Shown here: piece by piece, positions 8,629 through 17,663 of the stretch
Layout: each line of letters starts with the position of its first letter
Numbering within the stretch: position 1 is the first letter of the stretch
NCBI GenBank assembly: GCA_958296195.1
Contig: OY282455.1
Coordinates: forward strand, 2,790,001-2,854,000
Direction of reading: 5' to 3'
DNA: 64,000 bases
Source: an uncultured Pseudomonadales bacterium
GTDB taxonomy: Bacteria; Pseudomonadota; Gammaproteobacteria; Pseudomonadales; Azotimanducaceae
Program-made: the position numbers and the translations under genes
Notes under the pieces: model-generated
The model's input: only the letters and a program-made list of their open reading frames with translations
Databases searched by the model: none
What the model was told of the DNA's origin: nothing

Positions 8629-9843
8629 ATGGCGAAAGGGCCAGCTTTCAAGAGCAGGGTGCTGGTTGCCGGGGGCGGCATCGGTGGGCTGACGGCCGCA
8701 CTTTGCCTAGCCCGGGCCGGGTTCGAGGCGACGGTCTTCGAGCAGGCGCCGGAGTTTGGCGAAGTCGGCGCCGGAGTGCAAATCAGCCCCAACGGCAGCC
8801 GTGTGCTGCACCACTTGGGTCTTGCGCCGCAGCTTGAGGCATTGGCGTTGCGGCCGGCCGGCATGGAGTTCAGGAATTGGCGCTCCGGCAAGGTCATCAG
8901 CAGTTCGGCCATGGGGGAGACGTCGGTCGCCGCCTACGGCTTTCCCTACTACCACATCCATCGCGGCGATCTGCTGCGCCTGCTGGTGGAGGCGGTTCAG
9001 CGCGAAGAATCAATCGAACTGCAGGCGAACGCCAGGGTAAGCGGCTTCGAGCAAAACGGCGCGGGAGTCCGTGTTGCGGTGGCCGGCGGCGCTGGGGAGA
9101 CCGAGCATCCAGGCGTCGTTTTGGTCGGCGCCGACGGCATCCACTCTTGGGTGCGCCGGGCGCTGTTCGGCCCGCAGGCGCCGAGGTTCACCGGCAACGT
9201 CGCTTGGCGCGCCTTGGTTCCCACAGAGCGCCTGCCCACGAGCAGGGTTCGGCCGGTCGGCACCGCTTGGTGGGGGCCGGGTCGCCACTTCGTGCATTAC
9301 TGCGTTCGAGGCGGTGCCTTGGTGAACTGCGTGGCCGTGGTGGAGAAGGCCGGCTGGGAAGTGGAGTCTTGGACCGAGCCCGGCAACCAAGGGGAGCTGA
9401 AGGCGGACTTCGCCGGTTGGCATGAGGAGATTCAGGCCCTGATCGACTGCATGGACCGGGGTACCTTGTATAAGTGGGCGCTCCATGACCGTCCACCCAT
9501 GCCGCGTTGGAGCAAGGGTGCGGTCACCCTGCTGGGCGACGCCTGCCATCCGATGCTGCCGTTCATGGCCCAGGGCGCGGTCACCGCCATTGAAGACGCA
9601 GCGGTGCTGGCCGCCTGCTTGGCCGGCGGCTCGGAGCCGAGGGCCAGCCTCAGGCGCTACGAAAACTTGCGCCGCAACCGCACAGCGCGCATTCAGGCCC
9701 AGGCGCGGCGCAACGCCAAGATTTTCCACCTTTCCGGCGTTCCGGCATGGTTGCGCAACCGCACCGCCAAGCGGGCCGGTGGGCGCCTCATGGACAGCTT
9801 GTTCCGCTACAACGCCCTCACCGCCGGGCAAGGGCAAGCCTGA
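8629..9843 (+). CDS. FAD-dependent monooxygenase, salicylate/3-hydroxybenzoate hydroxylase-like
   Basis: A single-component flavin aromatic hydroxylase family member (404 residues from ATG 8629; a GTG four codons upstream at 8617 is an alternative). The N-terminal Rossmann motif VAGGGIGGLTAALCLARAG and the later GD motif GDACHPMLPFMAQGA, typical of the NahG/3HB6H branch, are clear, as is the central GADGIHSWVR (DG motif). Such enzymes hydroxylate aromatic carboxylates using NAD(P)H and O2; the substrate is not predictable here. It sits 50 bases after clpX on the same strand, in the place lon occupies in most relatives, and has no aromatic-pathway neighbours. Related families include ubiquinone-type and zeaxanthin-epoxidase-like hydroxylases. 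Confidence 0.9.
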   Translation: MAKGPAFKSRVLVAGGGIGGLTAALCLARAGFEATVFEQAPEFGEVGAGVQISPNGSRVLHHLGLAPQLEALALRPAGMEFRNWRSGKVISSSAMGETSVAAYGFPYYHIHRGDLLRLLVEAVQREESIELQANARVSGFEQNGAGVRVAVAGGAGETEHPGVVLVGADGIHSWVRRALFGPQAPRFTGNVAWRALVPTERLPTSRVRPVGTAWWGPGRHFVHYCVRGGALVNCVAVVEKAGWEVESWTEPGNQGELKADFAGWHEEIQALIDCMDRGTLYKWALHDRPPMPRWSKGAVTLLGDACHPMLPFMAQGAVTAIEDAAVLAACLAGGSEPRASLRRYENLRRNRTARIQAQARRNAKIFHLSGVPAWLRNRTAKRAGGRLMDSLFRYNALTAGQGQA

Positions 9844-10064
9844 ACTGAGGCGGCCTTGCGCCAAACGCGGCAGCGCCCTGTCAGCTCTCTCAATTCCCGG
9901 TGCTGCCGGTTCCAGAATTGGCCCAGCCGACCAAGGCGGAGTCCTGCCCTATGAGGCGCACCAGCGGTGCCTTTGTCGTAGTGGAAACTCCATGGCTACC
10001 CGAACGGGCGCCCCGGCTCACCGGGCGCACAGTGTTTGATCTAGGCGTTAATCCCGAACAATTC
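9844..10064. other. intergenic region without recognised gene
   Basis: Between the monooxygenase and the hupB promoter. Short open frames exist on both strands but none has a convincing ribosome site or family resemblance. A GC-rich inverted repeat lies around 10008-10028 and could be part of a weak terminator for the monooxygenase transcript. No tRNA fold was recognised. Confidence 0.5.
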
Positions 10065-10093
10065 TTGCAAGAGGCTGTAGGTGTTGATATAAA
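10065..10093 (+). promoter_or_regulatory. sigma-70-type promoter of hupB
   Basis: TTGCAA (10065-10070) and TATAAA (10088-10093) are separated by exactly 17 bases and lie about 55 bases upstream of the hupB start, near-consensus for the housekeeping sigma factor. This is the clearest promoter in the conserved region and indicates hupB is transcribed independently of clpX and the monooxygenase. Confidence 0.7.
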
Positions 10094-10149
10094 TTCGCTG
10101 TGAGCATCCTCCGCTCTACTAATCAATCACCCAACATGAGGAAGCATAG

Positions 10150-10425
10150 GTGAACAAATCCGAGCTGATCGACCACATTGCCAGCGAAGCGGACATTTCC
10201 AGGGCAGCCGCCGGCAGGGCGCTTGACGCATCGCTTCAAGCGATCACCAATTCACTGAAGCAGTCCGAGCCAGTGTCGCTGGTCGGTTTCGGCACCTTCT
10301 TGGTTCGAGCGCGCGCTGCCCGCACTGGGCGCAATCCGCAAAATCCAACGGAGCCGATCCAGATTCCCGCCTCAAGGACGGCCGCCTTCAAGCCGGGTAA
10401 GGCGCTCAAGGATGCACTGAACTAG
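10150..10425 (+). CDS. hupB: DNA-binding protein HU
   Basis: HU is a small dimeric nucleoid protein that bends DNA. The 91-residue length and the sequence ([20 protein letters not shown], then [15 protein letters not shown] with the intercalating proline, and [11 protein letters not shown]) are diagnostic. It starts with GTG at 10150, five bases after a strong ribosome site GAGGAAG (10138-10144). Followed by ppiD as in E. coli (lon-hupB-ppiD). The family also contains IHF subunits, but the position next to clpX/ppiD and the sequence favour HU-beta. Confidence 0.96.
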   Translation: MNKSELIDHIASEADISRAAAGRALDASLQAITNSLKQSEPVSLVGFGTFLVRARAARTGRNPQNPTEPIQIPASRTAAFKPGKALKDALN

Positions 10426-10480
10426 GACCGCCGCCCCAATCCTCCATCGGGCGGGTCGAAAACTCAAGGTGCGTTCCCCA

Positions 10481-10500
10481 GCCGCCTCCGGGCGGCTTGT
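10481..10500 (+). terminator. probable hupB terminator
   Basis: GCCGCC and GGCGGC (10481-10486 and 10491-10496) form a 6-bp stem with a TCCG tetraloop, followed by TTGTCTT. The U-tract is interrupted, so termination may be partial and allow some read-through into ppiD. Confidence 0.45.
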
Positions 10501-10593
10501 CTTCCGGTGTGGGTTGGGTCGCACTATTGCCGCTATGCGGCGCTAAACTCGTTGCCGCTGGGGCGACGGGCAACTATGGCCGTTTGCTGAAAA

Positions 10594-12504
10594 ATGCTGC
10601 AGAAGCTCCGCGACCAAACTCAGAGCCTTGGTTTCAAGATCATCGTTGCCGTGCTGGTTTTCGCGCTGGCCTTTTTTGGCTTCGGCGCATTCAACATCTT
10701 CGCTCCGGGGGACCCGACGGTCGCCAGCGTCAATGGCGAGGACATTACCCAAGGCGCATTGTTGGCCGAAGCGGACCGGCAGCGTCGCCGCCTTATGGCC
10801 GAACTCGGCGATGACCCGGCACCCGACAGCATCGATCCCTTGGCGCTCCAGACGCAGGCCTTGGAGGGCTTGATTACCCGCAGTCTGATCGATCAAATGG
10901 TCGAGGATCTTGATTTGGCGGCCTCATCGGCCGAGGTTGACGCCGCGGTGCTTGCCGACCCTGGATTTCAGATTGACGGCAAGTTCAACCAGGAATTCTA
11001 CCGCCGGGCGCTGTCCGCCATGGGCTATACGCCCGCTGGCTATCTGGCAGACTTGGCCTCGCGCATCAGCGCCAATCAACTGCGCTTGGCGCTCGTTGAC
11101 ACGGCCCTTGCCGCCGACTGGGAGTCAGCTCTCTTCGTTCGCTTGCTGGACCAACGGCGGGACTTGGCTTGGTTGCCCTTCACGGTTGCCCGCTTCAGCG
11201 AAGATGTGACGGTGGACGCAGCCGACATCGAACTCCACTACGCCGAACATGAAGCCGAAATGATGACCGAGGAGAAAGTCGATGTCGCCTATGTGGAGTT
11301 GAGTTGGGAGCAATTGCTGGACGATCCAAGCATTGACATTGGCGAGGCCGACTTGCAGCGCGAGTATGAAGCTGACAAGGCGGCGGCGGCGGACCTGGAG
11401 CAGCGACGCAGTTCGCACATTCTGCTGCGCACCGGGGAGGAACGCAGCGACGAGGAGGCCATGCGCCTGCTGGAGGGCTTCCGGGAGCGTTTGCTGGCCG
11501 GGGAGTCCTTCGCCGAGTTGGCCGAAAACCATTCCGAAGATCCCGGTTCCGCCGCGGTCGGCGGCGACCTCGGCCTCGTTGGCCGCGGCATATTCGACCC
11601 GGCTTTCGAGGAGGCGCTGTGGCAATTGCAGGAGGGCGAAATATCGCCGCCGGTCAAATCGGCGTTCGGCTACCACCTGATTCGGCTGGAGGGCGTCGAG
11701 GTGGAGGAGTTCCCGGATTTCGCCGAGAAAAGGCAGGAGATTGAGCAGCGGCTGCGGGAGCAGGCGGCGCGGGACCTGTTTGCGGACCGAGTGCGGGAGC
11801 TCGACAATCTGGCGTTCGAGCAGAATGAATCCTTGGCCGGCATTGAGGAGGCGTTGGGGCTTGAACGGCAAGTCGTGGAAGGCGTCACCCGCAGCAGCGG
11901 CGGTGTGTTTGCTTCCGAGGAGCTTCGGGAAGCGGTCTTCGCGCCGGATGTCCTGGAGGACGGCAACAACACCGCCGCCATTGAACAGGGTGACGACCGG
12001 GCGGTTGTCGCCCGGGTTTTGAGCCACCAGCCGCGGCAACTAAGGCCGCTTGCAGACGTTCGGCCTGAAATCGAAGCCTTGTTGGTGCGGCAATCCGCTC
12101 GGCAGGCCTTGGCGGAGGCCCATGAGGCCGCCTTGGCGCGAGTCGAGGCAGGGGAAAGCACGGCGGCGGTGGCCGACGACTACGGTTTGTCCTGGCAGAC
12201 AGTGGAGAGTGCGCGACGGGCCGATGAGAGGGTGCCGGCCGCCGTTTTGGAGGCGGCGTTTGCCGTGCCTCGCCCTCCTGAAGACGGCAAGAGCGTCGGC
12301 TTCGCTAGTTTGGATGAAGAAGGGGAAGCCGTCGTGACCGTCACGCGGGTGGTTGAGGGAGATGCAGCGGCTTTGGCGGACGCTGAGTTGGACGGTTTGC
12401 GCCAACTACTGCTTGCCCGTGGCCAACGGCTCGATTTTGAAGCCCTGTATCAGAGCTATTTGGCCGATGCGGACATATCGCGCCGCATTTCCTCAGGGGA
12501 CTAG
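10594..12504 (+). CDS. ppiD: periplasmic folding chaperone / peptidyl-prolyl isomerase PpiD
   Basis: PpiD is an inner-membrane-anchored chaperone acting on proteins leaving the Sec translocon. The 636-residue protein has the family N-terminus (MLQKLRDQTQSLGFKIIVAV) with one membrane helix (about residues 14-34), a SurA-like N-terminal chaperone region, one parvulin domain (about 270-365, from RRSSHILLRTGEE to SAFGYHLIRLEG) and a long helical C-terminus. It follows hupB as in E. coli. The parvulin domain of PpiD is often inactive; activity cannot be decided here. Confidence 0.94.
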   Translation: MLQKLRDQTQSLGFKIIVAVLVFALAFFGFGAFNIFAPGDPTVASVNGEDITQGALLAEADRQRRRLMAELGDDPAPDSIDPLALQTQALEGLITRSLIDQMVEDLDLAASSAEVDAAVLADPGFQIDGKFNQEFYRRALSAMGYTPAGYLADLASRISANQLRLALVDTALAADWESALFVRLLDQRRDLAWLPFTVARFSEDVTVDAADIELHYAEHEAEMMTEEKVDVAYVELSWEQLLDDPSIDIGEADLQREYEADKAAAADLEQRRSSHILLRTGEERSDEEAMRLLEGFRERLLAGESFAELAENHSEDPGSAAVGGDLGLVGRGIFDPAFEEALWQLQEGEISPPVKSAFGYHLIRLEGVEVEEFPDFAEKRQEIEQRLREQAARDLFADRVRELDNLAFEQNESLAGIEEALGLERQVVEGVTRSSGGVFASEELREAVFAPDVLEDGNNTAAIEQGDDRAVVARVLSHQPRQLRPLADVRPEIEALLVRQSARQALAEAHEAALARVEAGESTAAVADDYGLSWQTVESARRADERVPAAVLEAAFAVPRPPEDGKSVGFASLDEEGEAVVTVTRVVEGDAAALADAELDGLRQLLLARGQRLDFEALYQSYLADADISRRISSGD

Positions 12505-12533
12505 CCCTGTGCCCTTGGCGGTGTGCGCGGGTC

Positions 12534-13409
12534 TTGGCCAAGGCCGGCCTTGACGGTGGGCGCCACGCCGCTGTGGATTGGCATCGCACCAAATTTGGGC
12601 AAAGGCTTTTGGCGGAGGAGCAGCCGCGTCTTGACGGCTTGGTCAGGCGCCTGCACGGTGACGTGTTGCTCTGGTCCGGCCCCGCTCCAGAAACGGCCCA
12701 GTGCCTCAAACGCTGCATGGTGCGCCGCCGGCTCTACCATTTGAGCCTGCACGGGGGTAGGGGGAGGGTGCGCCTCGGTCCCGACACCGATATGGTCGGC
12801 TTCGCCGGTCGCCTTTGCGCCCTGCCGTTGCCAAACAAGAGCGTTGACTGCCTAGTGCTGCACCACAGCTTGGAAACCGAAACTGACCCACGCCAAGCGC
12901 TGCGCGAAGTAAGCCGAGTCATCGCTCCCGGCGGGCGCTTGATCCTGTGCGCCTTCAACGGCTTCAGCGCTTGGGGGTTGCGTGGACTCTATGGCCGCCT
13001 GCGCACCGACATGCTGTCGGACCTGAAGTTCATCAACCCGTTGCGCCTGTTCGATTGGCTGGCCTTGTTGGGGTTTGAGCTCGATGAGCCCCCGGAGTAC
13101 TTGGGCTACGGCCTGCCCCTGCCGGCCGGCAAGCCGGCCGCCGGCCGGATGGCGGCTTGGCTTGGCCGGGCATTGCCGCCAGTTGGCGCAGCATTGCTGA
13201 TTTTCGCCGTCAAACAGGCCCAAGGGATGAATCTGAGTCGGCCTGACAGGCCCCTTGAGGGGCCCGAACTGGCGGTGGCGGGCTATCCGAAGGCGATGCA
13301 GGGCTTCGGCTTGAGGGGTTTGGGCGGACCGTTGCCGAAGCAAGAGCGCAGCCGTTCGCTTGATGGGCGCGATGCCGGCTCAGGTCAGGTGTGCGCAAGG
13401 GCCGCATGA
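12534..13409 (+). CDS. class I SAM-dependent methyltransferase, YafS-like
   Basis: A 291-residue protein that I start at TTG 12534, 29 bases after ppiD. The central part has a methyltransferase pattern: a LPLPNKSVDCLVLHHSLE segment (motif II/acidic region), then DPRQALREVSRVIAPGGRL and LILCAFNGFS (post-motif region of UbiE/YafS-type enzymes). The glycine-rich SAM-binding motif I is poorly conserved, as in YafS relatives. Its stop overlaps the rnhA start (ATGA at 13406-13409), giving the methyltransferase-rnhA-dnaQ order seen in E. coli (yafS-rnhA-dnaQ). The substrate is unknown. The start codon is uncertain because no strong ribosome site precedes TTG. Confidence 0.85.
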   Translation: MAKAGLDGGRHAAVDWHRTKFGQRLLAEEQPRLDGLVRRLHGDVLLWSGPAPETAQCLKRCMVRRRLYHLSLHGGRGRVRLGPDTDMVGFAGRLCALPLPNKSVDCLVLHHSLETETDPRQALREVSRVIAPGGRLILCAFNGFSAWGLRGLYGRLRTDMLSDLKFINPLRLFDWLALLGFELDEPPEYLGYGLPLPAGKPAAGRMAAWLGRALPPVGAALLIFAVKQAQGMNLSRPDRPLEGPELAVAGYPKAMQGFGLRGLGGPLPKQERSRSLDGRDAGSGQVCARAA

Positions 13410-13849
13410 GGGTTGAGATCTACACCGACGGGGCTTGCCGGGGCAATCCGGGGCCGGGAGGGTTCGCCGCCCTGTTGCGTTGCAAGGATGTGGAGAAGCT
13501 GGTCTCCGGCGCCGAACTCCACACCACCAACAACCGCATGGAGTTGATGGCGGCCATCGCCGGTCTGGAGCAACTCAAGGCCGGCAGTCGGGTGGTGCTG
13601 ACCACGGACTCCGAGTATGTGCGCAAAGGGATCACCGAGTGGGTGGCGGCTTGGCGGGCCAATGGCTGGCGCACCGCCGGCAAAAAGGCGGTCAAGAACA
13701 AGGATCTGTGGCTGCGCCTGGGCGAGCAGGCCGAAAGGCATAAAATCGAGTGGCGCTGGGTGAAGGGCCATAGCGGCCATGTTGACAACGAACGGGTCGA
13801 CCGGGAAGCGAACGCAGCCATCGACGCGATGCAGGTGGCCAATTCATAG
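13406..13849 (+). CDS. rnhA: ribonuclease HI
   Basis: RNase HI cuts RNA in RNA-DNA hybrids. From ATG 13406 the protein has 147 residues, the normal size. The catalytic carboxylates are in place: YTDGACRGNPGPGG (Asp8), NRMELMAAI (Glu), TTDSEYV (Asp) and the C-terminal VDREAN (Asp), with the handle sequence around GWRTAGKKAVKNKDLW. The start overlaps the upstream methyltransferase stop, and a GTG five codons upstream is a less likely alternative. dnaQ follows 12 bases later. Confidence 0.97.
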   Translation: MRVEIYTDGACRGNPGPGGFAALLRCKDVEKLVSGAELHTTNNRMELMAAIAGLEQLKAGSRVVLTTDSEYVRKGITEWVAAWRANGWRTAGKKAVKNKDLWLRLGEQAERHKIEWRWVKGHSGHVDNERVDREANAAIDAMQVANS

Positions 13850-13861
13850 GCGGAGGCGGAT

Positions 13862-14539
13862 TTGCGGCAAATCGTATTGGATACGGAGACCACCGGTTTG
13901 GAGCCGGAGCACGGCCATCGGATCATCGAAATTGGCGGCGTGGAACTCGTTGATCGGCAGTTGACGGGGCAGCAGTTCCACGAATACCTGAACCCGCAGC
14001 GCAGGATCGACCGGGGCGCCTTGGAGGTGCATGGCATTGATGAGGGCTTTTTGGCTGCAAAACCGACTTTTGCGGAAGTCGCCGAAACCTTTGTTCGCTT
14101 TGTTGAGGGTGCGGAGTTGATCATCCACAACGCCCCCTTTGACGTGGGTTTTCTTAATCACGAACTTTCCTTGCTGCCGGGCGAGCGCCGCCGCATGGAT
14201 GACCTTTGCGAGGTGACGGACTCCCTAGCTCTGGCAAGGCGCAAGTATCCAGGTCAAAAGAACAGCTTGGACGCCCTGTGCCGCCGCTATGAGATCGACA
14301 ACAGCGCCCGCCAAAACCACGGGGCCTTGCTTGATGCGCGGATTTTGGCGGATGTCTATCTAGCCATGACCGGCGGCCAGACCGCGCTGTTCGGCGGCGC
14401 TCAGGAGCAGGATTCCATGCTGCGCGACAGCCCAACGTTTGAGCCTCTGCCGGCGGCTCGTCCGAGGCTGAAAGTGGTGCTCGCCACCGCCGAGGAACTG
14501 GAGCGGCACGAGCGCATGATGCGGCGGCTTTCCGCCTAG
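13862..14539 (+). CDS. dnaQ: DNA polymerase III epsilon subunit (3'-5' proofreading exonuclease)
   Basis: DnaQ proofreads replication errors as part of the Pol III core. The 225-residue protein has the DEDDh exonuclease motifs: VLDTETTGLE (Asp7/Glu9), EVHGIDEGF, HNAPFDVGFLNHE and RQNHGALLDARILADVYL (His and Asp). The C-terminal tail after about residue 180 corresponds to the alpha-binding part. It starts with TTG at 13862 after a weak AGGCGGAGG site. In E. coli rnhA and dnaQ are divergent; here they are codirectional, only 12 bases apart. Confidence 0.96.
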   Translation: MRQIVLDTETTGLEPEHGHRIIEIGGVELVDRQLTGQQFHEYLNPQRRIDRGALEVHGIDEGFLAAKPTFAEVAETFVRFVEGAELIIHNAPFDVGFLNHELSLLPGERRRMDDLCEVTDSLALARRKYPGQKNSLDALCRRYEIDNSARQNHGALLDARILADVYLAMTGGQTALFGGAQEQDSMLRDSPTFEPLPAARPRLKVVLATAEELERHERMMRRLSA

Positions 14540-14614
14540 AATTTCCAAACTGCGCATTGCCTGCGCCACTCAGGAAAACTTGCCAAGCCGCTTTTTGGAT
14601 GGGCGAAGCACCCG

Positions 14615-16120
14615 CTAGGTAAGCAGGAAATGCACCGCCAGCCAGCCGGTCAGGCCGAGAACGAGGGTGTAGGGCAGGGCCATGACGACCATGCGCATGT
14701 AGGAGAGCCGCACCAGGGGCGCCACCGATGAAGTCAGCAAAAACAGAAAGGCGGCTTGGCCGTTGGGGGTGGCGATGCTGGGGATGTTGGTGCCGGTGTT
14801 GATGGCCACCGCCAGCAGGTCAAAGTGCTCCCGGCTGATGCTGCCGGCCTCAAAGGCGTCGTGGACTTGGTTGATGTAAACCGTGGCCACGAACACGTTG
14901 TCGCTGATGGCGGAGAGCAGGCCGTTGGCGATGTAGAACATGCCGGGCTGCACCGCCATATCCAGGCTCAGAACATACGTCAGGATTGGCTCGAACAGGT
15001 GCTGGCTTTCGATGACGGCGACGATGACGAAGAACACCACCAGTAGGGAGGTGAACGGCAGGGCCTCCTCGAACGCCTTGCCGAGCTGATGCTCCTTGAT
15101 GGTGCCGTTGAAGGCCGTTTGCACCACGATCACCATCAACCCGATCAAGCCCACCTCCGCCACATGGAAGGCCAGGGCGGCGACCAGCAGAATGCCGGCA
15201 ATGGCTTGGATGGCCAGCCTAGCGGCGTCTCTTTCGGTGCGACCCGCCGCTTCGGCGTCATCGTAGCGGCGCAGGATATCGCGCACCGCCAAGGGCATTT
15301 GCACACCGTAGCCGGCGATCTTGGTCTTCTCCAGCAGGACGCAGCAGAACAGGCCGACGGCCAGTACTGGCATGGTCACTGGCGACATCTGCTGAAAGAA
15401 CTCTATGAAGGTCCAGTCCATGCGGCTGGCGATCAGCAGGTTCTGCGGCTCACCGACGGTGGTGCAGACCCCGCCCAAGGCGGTGCCGACCGCGCCGTGC
15501 ATCAGCAAGGTGCGCAGGAAGGCGCGGAACTGGTCGAGGTCCCGCCGCTGTTGCCCCTCCATCTTGCTGTCGTCGTGCTGATCGTAGTAGTCGTCTCTGT
15601 GCATCGAGTTGGACGCCACCTTGTGGTAAACGAAGTAGAAGCCGGTGGCGACGCTGATGACTACCGCCATCACGGTCAAGGCGTCAAGAAACGCGGAAAG
15701 GAAGGCGGAGACCGCAGTGAACAGGAAGGCGAGCAGGGTTTTGGAGCGAATGCCGAGCAGGATCTTGGTGAAGGTGAACAGCAAAAGCTCCTTCATGAAG
15801 TAGATGCCGGCCACCATGAACATCAGCAGCAGGATCACCGGAAAGTTGTTGAAGACCTCCATGCGGATGAGTTCCGGCGTGGTCATGCCGAGCGCGGTGG
15901 CCTCCAAGGCCAGCAGGCCGCCGGGTTGCAGGGGGTAGCAGGTCAGCGCCATGGCGAGCGTGAAAATGAACTCCAGCACCAGCACCCAGCCCGTGACCGT
16001 CGGCCCGGCCACCACCAGCAGAATGGGGTTGGCGATCAGAAAACCGATGATGGTCACCTTGTACCAGCGGGGAGCATGGCCTAAAAAGTTCAGCCAGAAT
16101 GCGTGGGTTACTTCCTTCAT
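14615..16120 (-). CDS. nhaB: Na+/H+ antiporter NhaB
   Basis: NhaB expels sodium in exchange for protons across the inner membrane. The 501-residue polytopic protein matches the family throughout ([80 protein letters not shown]). It is transcribed divergently from sohB and convergent with dnaQ. Common in marine or halotolerant gammaproteobacteria. Confidence 0.97.
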   Translation of the reverse strand: MKEVTHAFWLNFLGHAPRWYKVTIIGFLIANPILLVVAGPTVTGWVLVLEFIFTLAMALTCYPLQPGGLLALEATALGMTTPELIRMEVFNNFPVILLLMFMVAGIYFMKELLLFTFTKILLGIRSKTLLAFLFTAVSAFLSAFLDALTVMAVVISVATGFYFVYHKVASNSMHRDDYYDQHDDSKMEGQQRRDLDQFRAFLRTLLMHGAVGTALGGVCTTVGEPQNLLIASRMDWTFIEFFQQMSPVTMPVLAVGLFCCVLLEKTKIAGYGVQMPLAVRDILRRYDDAEAAGRTERDAARLAIQAIAGILLVAALAFHVAEVGLIGLMVIVVQTAFNGTIKEHQLGKAFEEALPFTSLLVVFFVIVAVIESQHLFEPILTYVLSLDMAVQPGMFYIANGLLSAISDNVFVATVYINQVHDAFEAGSISREHFDLLAVAINTGTNIPSIATPNGQAAFLFLLTSSVAPLVRLSYMRMVVMALPYTLVLGLTGWLAVHFLLT

Positions 16121-16300
16121 GATGCTCCTTAAGCCCGTCCGCCCACGGCGGATGGCGGATTACGGGCCGGCCGGCCCTTGGCGACGCGACGCTATTTTTC
16201 TTGACCTCGCCTTGCCGAGCAAGCCTTGCGCGAAAACTTTTTGGTGGCCCACCATGCCACGAATCAGTAAAGTATGCCGCATTTTCACGGTCGGGTGTCC

Positions 16301-17611
16301 ATGACGCATCTTTATCAGTACTTGTTGTTTCTGGCCGAGGCGGCAACCGTGGTGGCTGCCATCCTCATCGTTCTGTCCGCGGCGCTTTCGATGAGCGCCC
16401 GGCGCCGCCAAGCGCCGCCGGGCATTTTGGAGGTGGTGCGCTACAACGACTATTTGGACAGCCTGCGCCACGGGCTGGAGCAGGCCCTGCTTACGCCGGG
16501 CCAGTATCGCAAACAGGCACGGCGCGAGGCCAAGGCCCAAGCCAAAAAGGCCAAGCAGGAGGCGAAACGGGCGGCACGGGCCGCCAAGCAGCGCCAGGCG
16601 GAGCAAGCTGCCGAAGCCGGGCAAGCCGCAACTGGGGACGAGACGCCGGCTGCGGAAAACGCTGCTGCGGAGGCGTCGGCAACCGCTTCTTGCGCCCCAG
16701 CCCAAGAGGTTGACGCAGCGTCCGGACACGGGGTTGACCATGCGCCGGAAAGCGCCGGTGGCGCGGTGCCGGTTGCAACGGACGCCGAGCCCATCGAAGG
16801 GGATGGGCCGGATGCGGCGTCTGGTCAAGCCGCCCCTACGGCGGCGGAAGCCGACGCCGGCCGCAGAAGCTGCGTGTACGCCCTGACTTTTGAGGGGGAC
16901 ATGGACGCCTCCAAGGTGTCCTTCTTGCGTCATGAAGTCAACGCCATCCTCACCAAGGCGGAGGAGGGCGACGAAGTGGTGGCGCGGGTCAAGAGTTTCG
17001 GCGGGCGGGTGCATGGCTACGGGCTGGCCGCCTCGCAACTGCAAAGGGTGCGGGAGCACGGCCTGAAGTTGGTGGTGGCGGTGGACCAGGTGGCGGCCAG
17101 CGGCGGCTACCTGATGGCCGCCGTAGCCAACCGAGTGATCGCCGCGCCCTTCGCCTTGGTCGGTTCCATCGGGGTGGTGGCCGAAATCCCCAACATCCAT
17201 CGCTTGTTGAAGAAGCATGACGTGGATGTGGAAGTCGTCACCGCCGGCCGCTACAAGCGCACCCTGACTGTGCTTGGCGAAAACACGGAGGAAGGCCGCC
17301 GCAAGTTCACCGAGGAGTTGGAGGACCTGCACACTCTGTTTCAGGAGTTCGTCACCGACAAGCGCCCCGGCGTGGATTTGCAGAAGGTCGCCACCGGCGA
17401 GGCTTGGTACGGCCAGCGCGCCATTGACTTGAACTTGGTTGATGAATTGATGACCAGCGACGAATACCTGATGCGGCGCTGCGGCGCTGCGGATGTTTTT
17501 GAGGTTCGTTGGGTGGAGCACAAAAAGCCCTTGGAGCGGATGCTCGCCCAGGTGGAAGGGGGCGTCAAATGGCTGCTTGGCTGGCTGCCGGGGCGGGCTG
17601 GGCAGGCCTGA
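16301..17611 (+). CDS. sohB: S49-family protease SohB
   Basis: SohB is an inner-membrane serine protease related to signal peptide peptidase A. ATG 16301 gives 436 residues: one membrane helix near the N-terminus (YLLFLAEAATVVAAILIV), then the S49 domain with the Ser-Lys dyad (Ser near 266 in VAASGGYLMAAVANR; Lys near 319 in AGRYKRTLTVLGEN). E. coli SohB is about 350 residues; the extra length is a low-complexity Ala/Glu/Lys/Pro-rich insert (about residues 65-190) between the anchor and the protease domain, probably a disordered linker. Confidence 0.92.
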   Translation: MTHLYQYLLFLAEAATVVAAILIVLSAALSMSARRRQAPPGILEVVRYNDYLDSLRHGLEQALLTPGQYRKQARREAKAQAKKAKQEAKRAARAAKQRQAEQAAEAGQAATGDETPAAENAAAEASATASCAPAQEVDAASGHGVDHAPESAGGAVPVATDAEPIEGDGPDAASGQAAPTAAEADAGRRSCVYALTFEGDMDASKVSFLRHEVNAILTKAEEGDEVVARVKSFGGRVHGYGLAASQLQRVREHGLKLVVAVDQVAASGGYLMAAVANRVIAAPFALVGSIGVVAEIPNIHRLLKKHDVDVEVVTAGRYKRTLTVLGENTEEGRRKFTEELEDLHTLFQEFVTDKRPGVDLQKVATGEAWYGQRAIDLNLVDELMTSDEYLMRRCGAADVFEVRWVEHKKPLERMLAQVEGGVKWLLGWLPGRAGQA

Positions 17612-17663
17612 CTGCAAAGCTCTCCGCAGGGTTGCTCGTGCGTGGGTGCGCTTGGGCTCGCGC

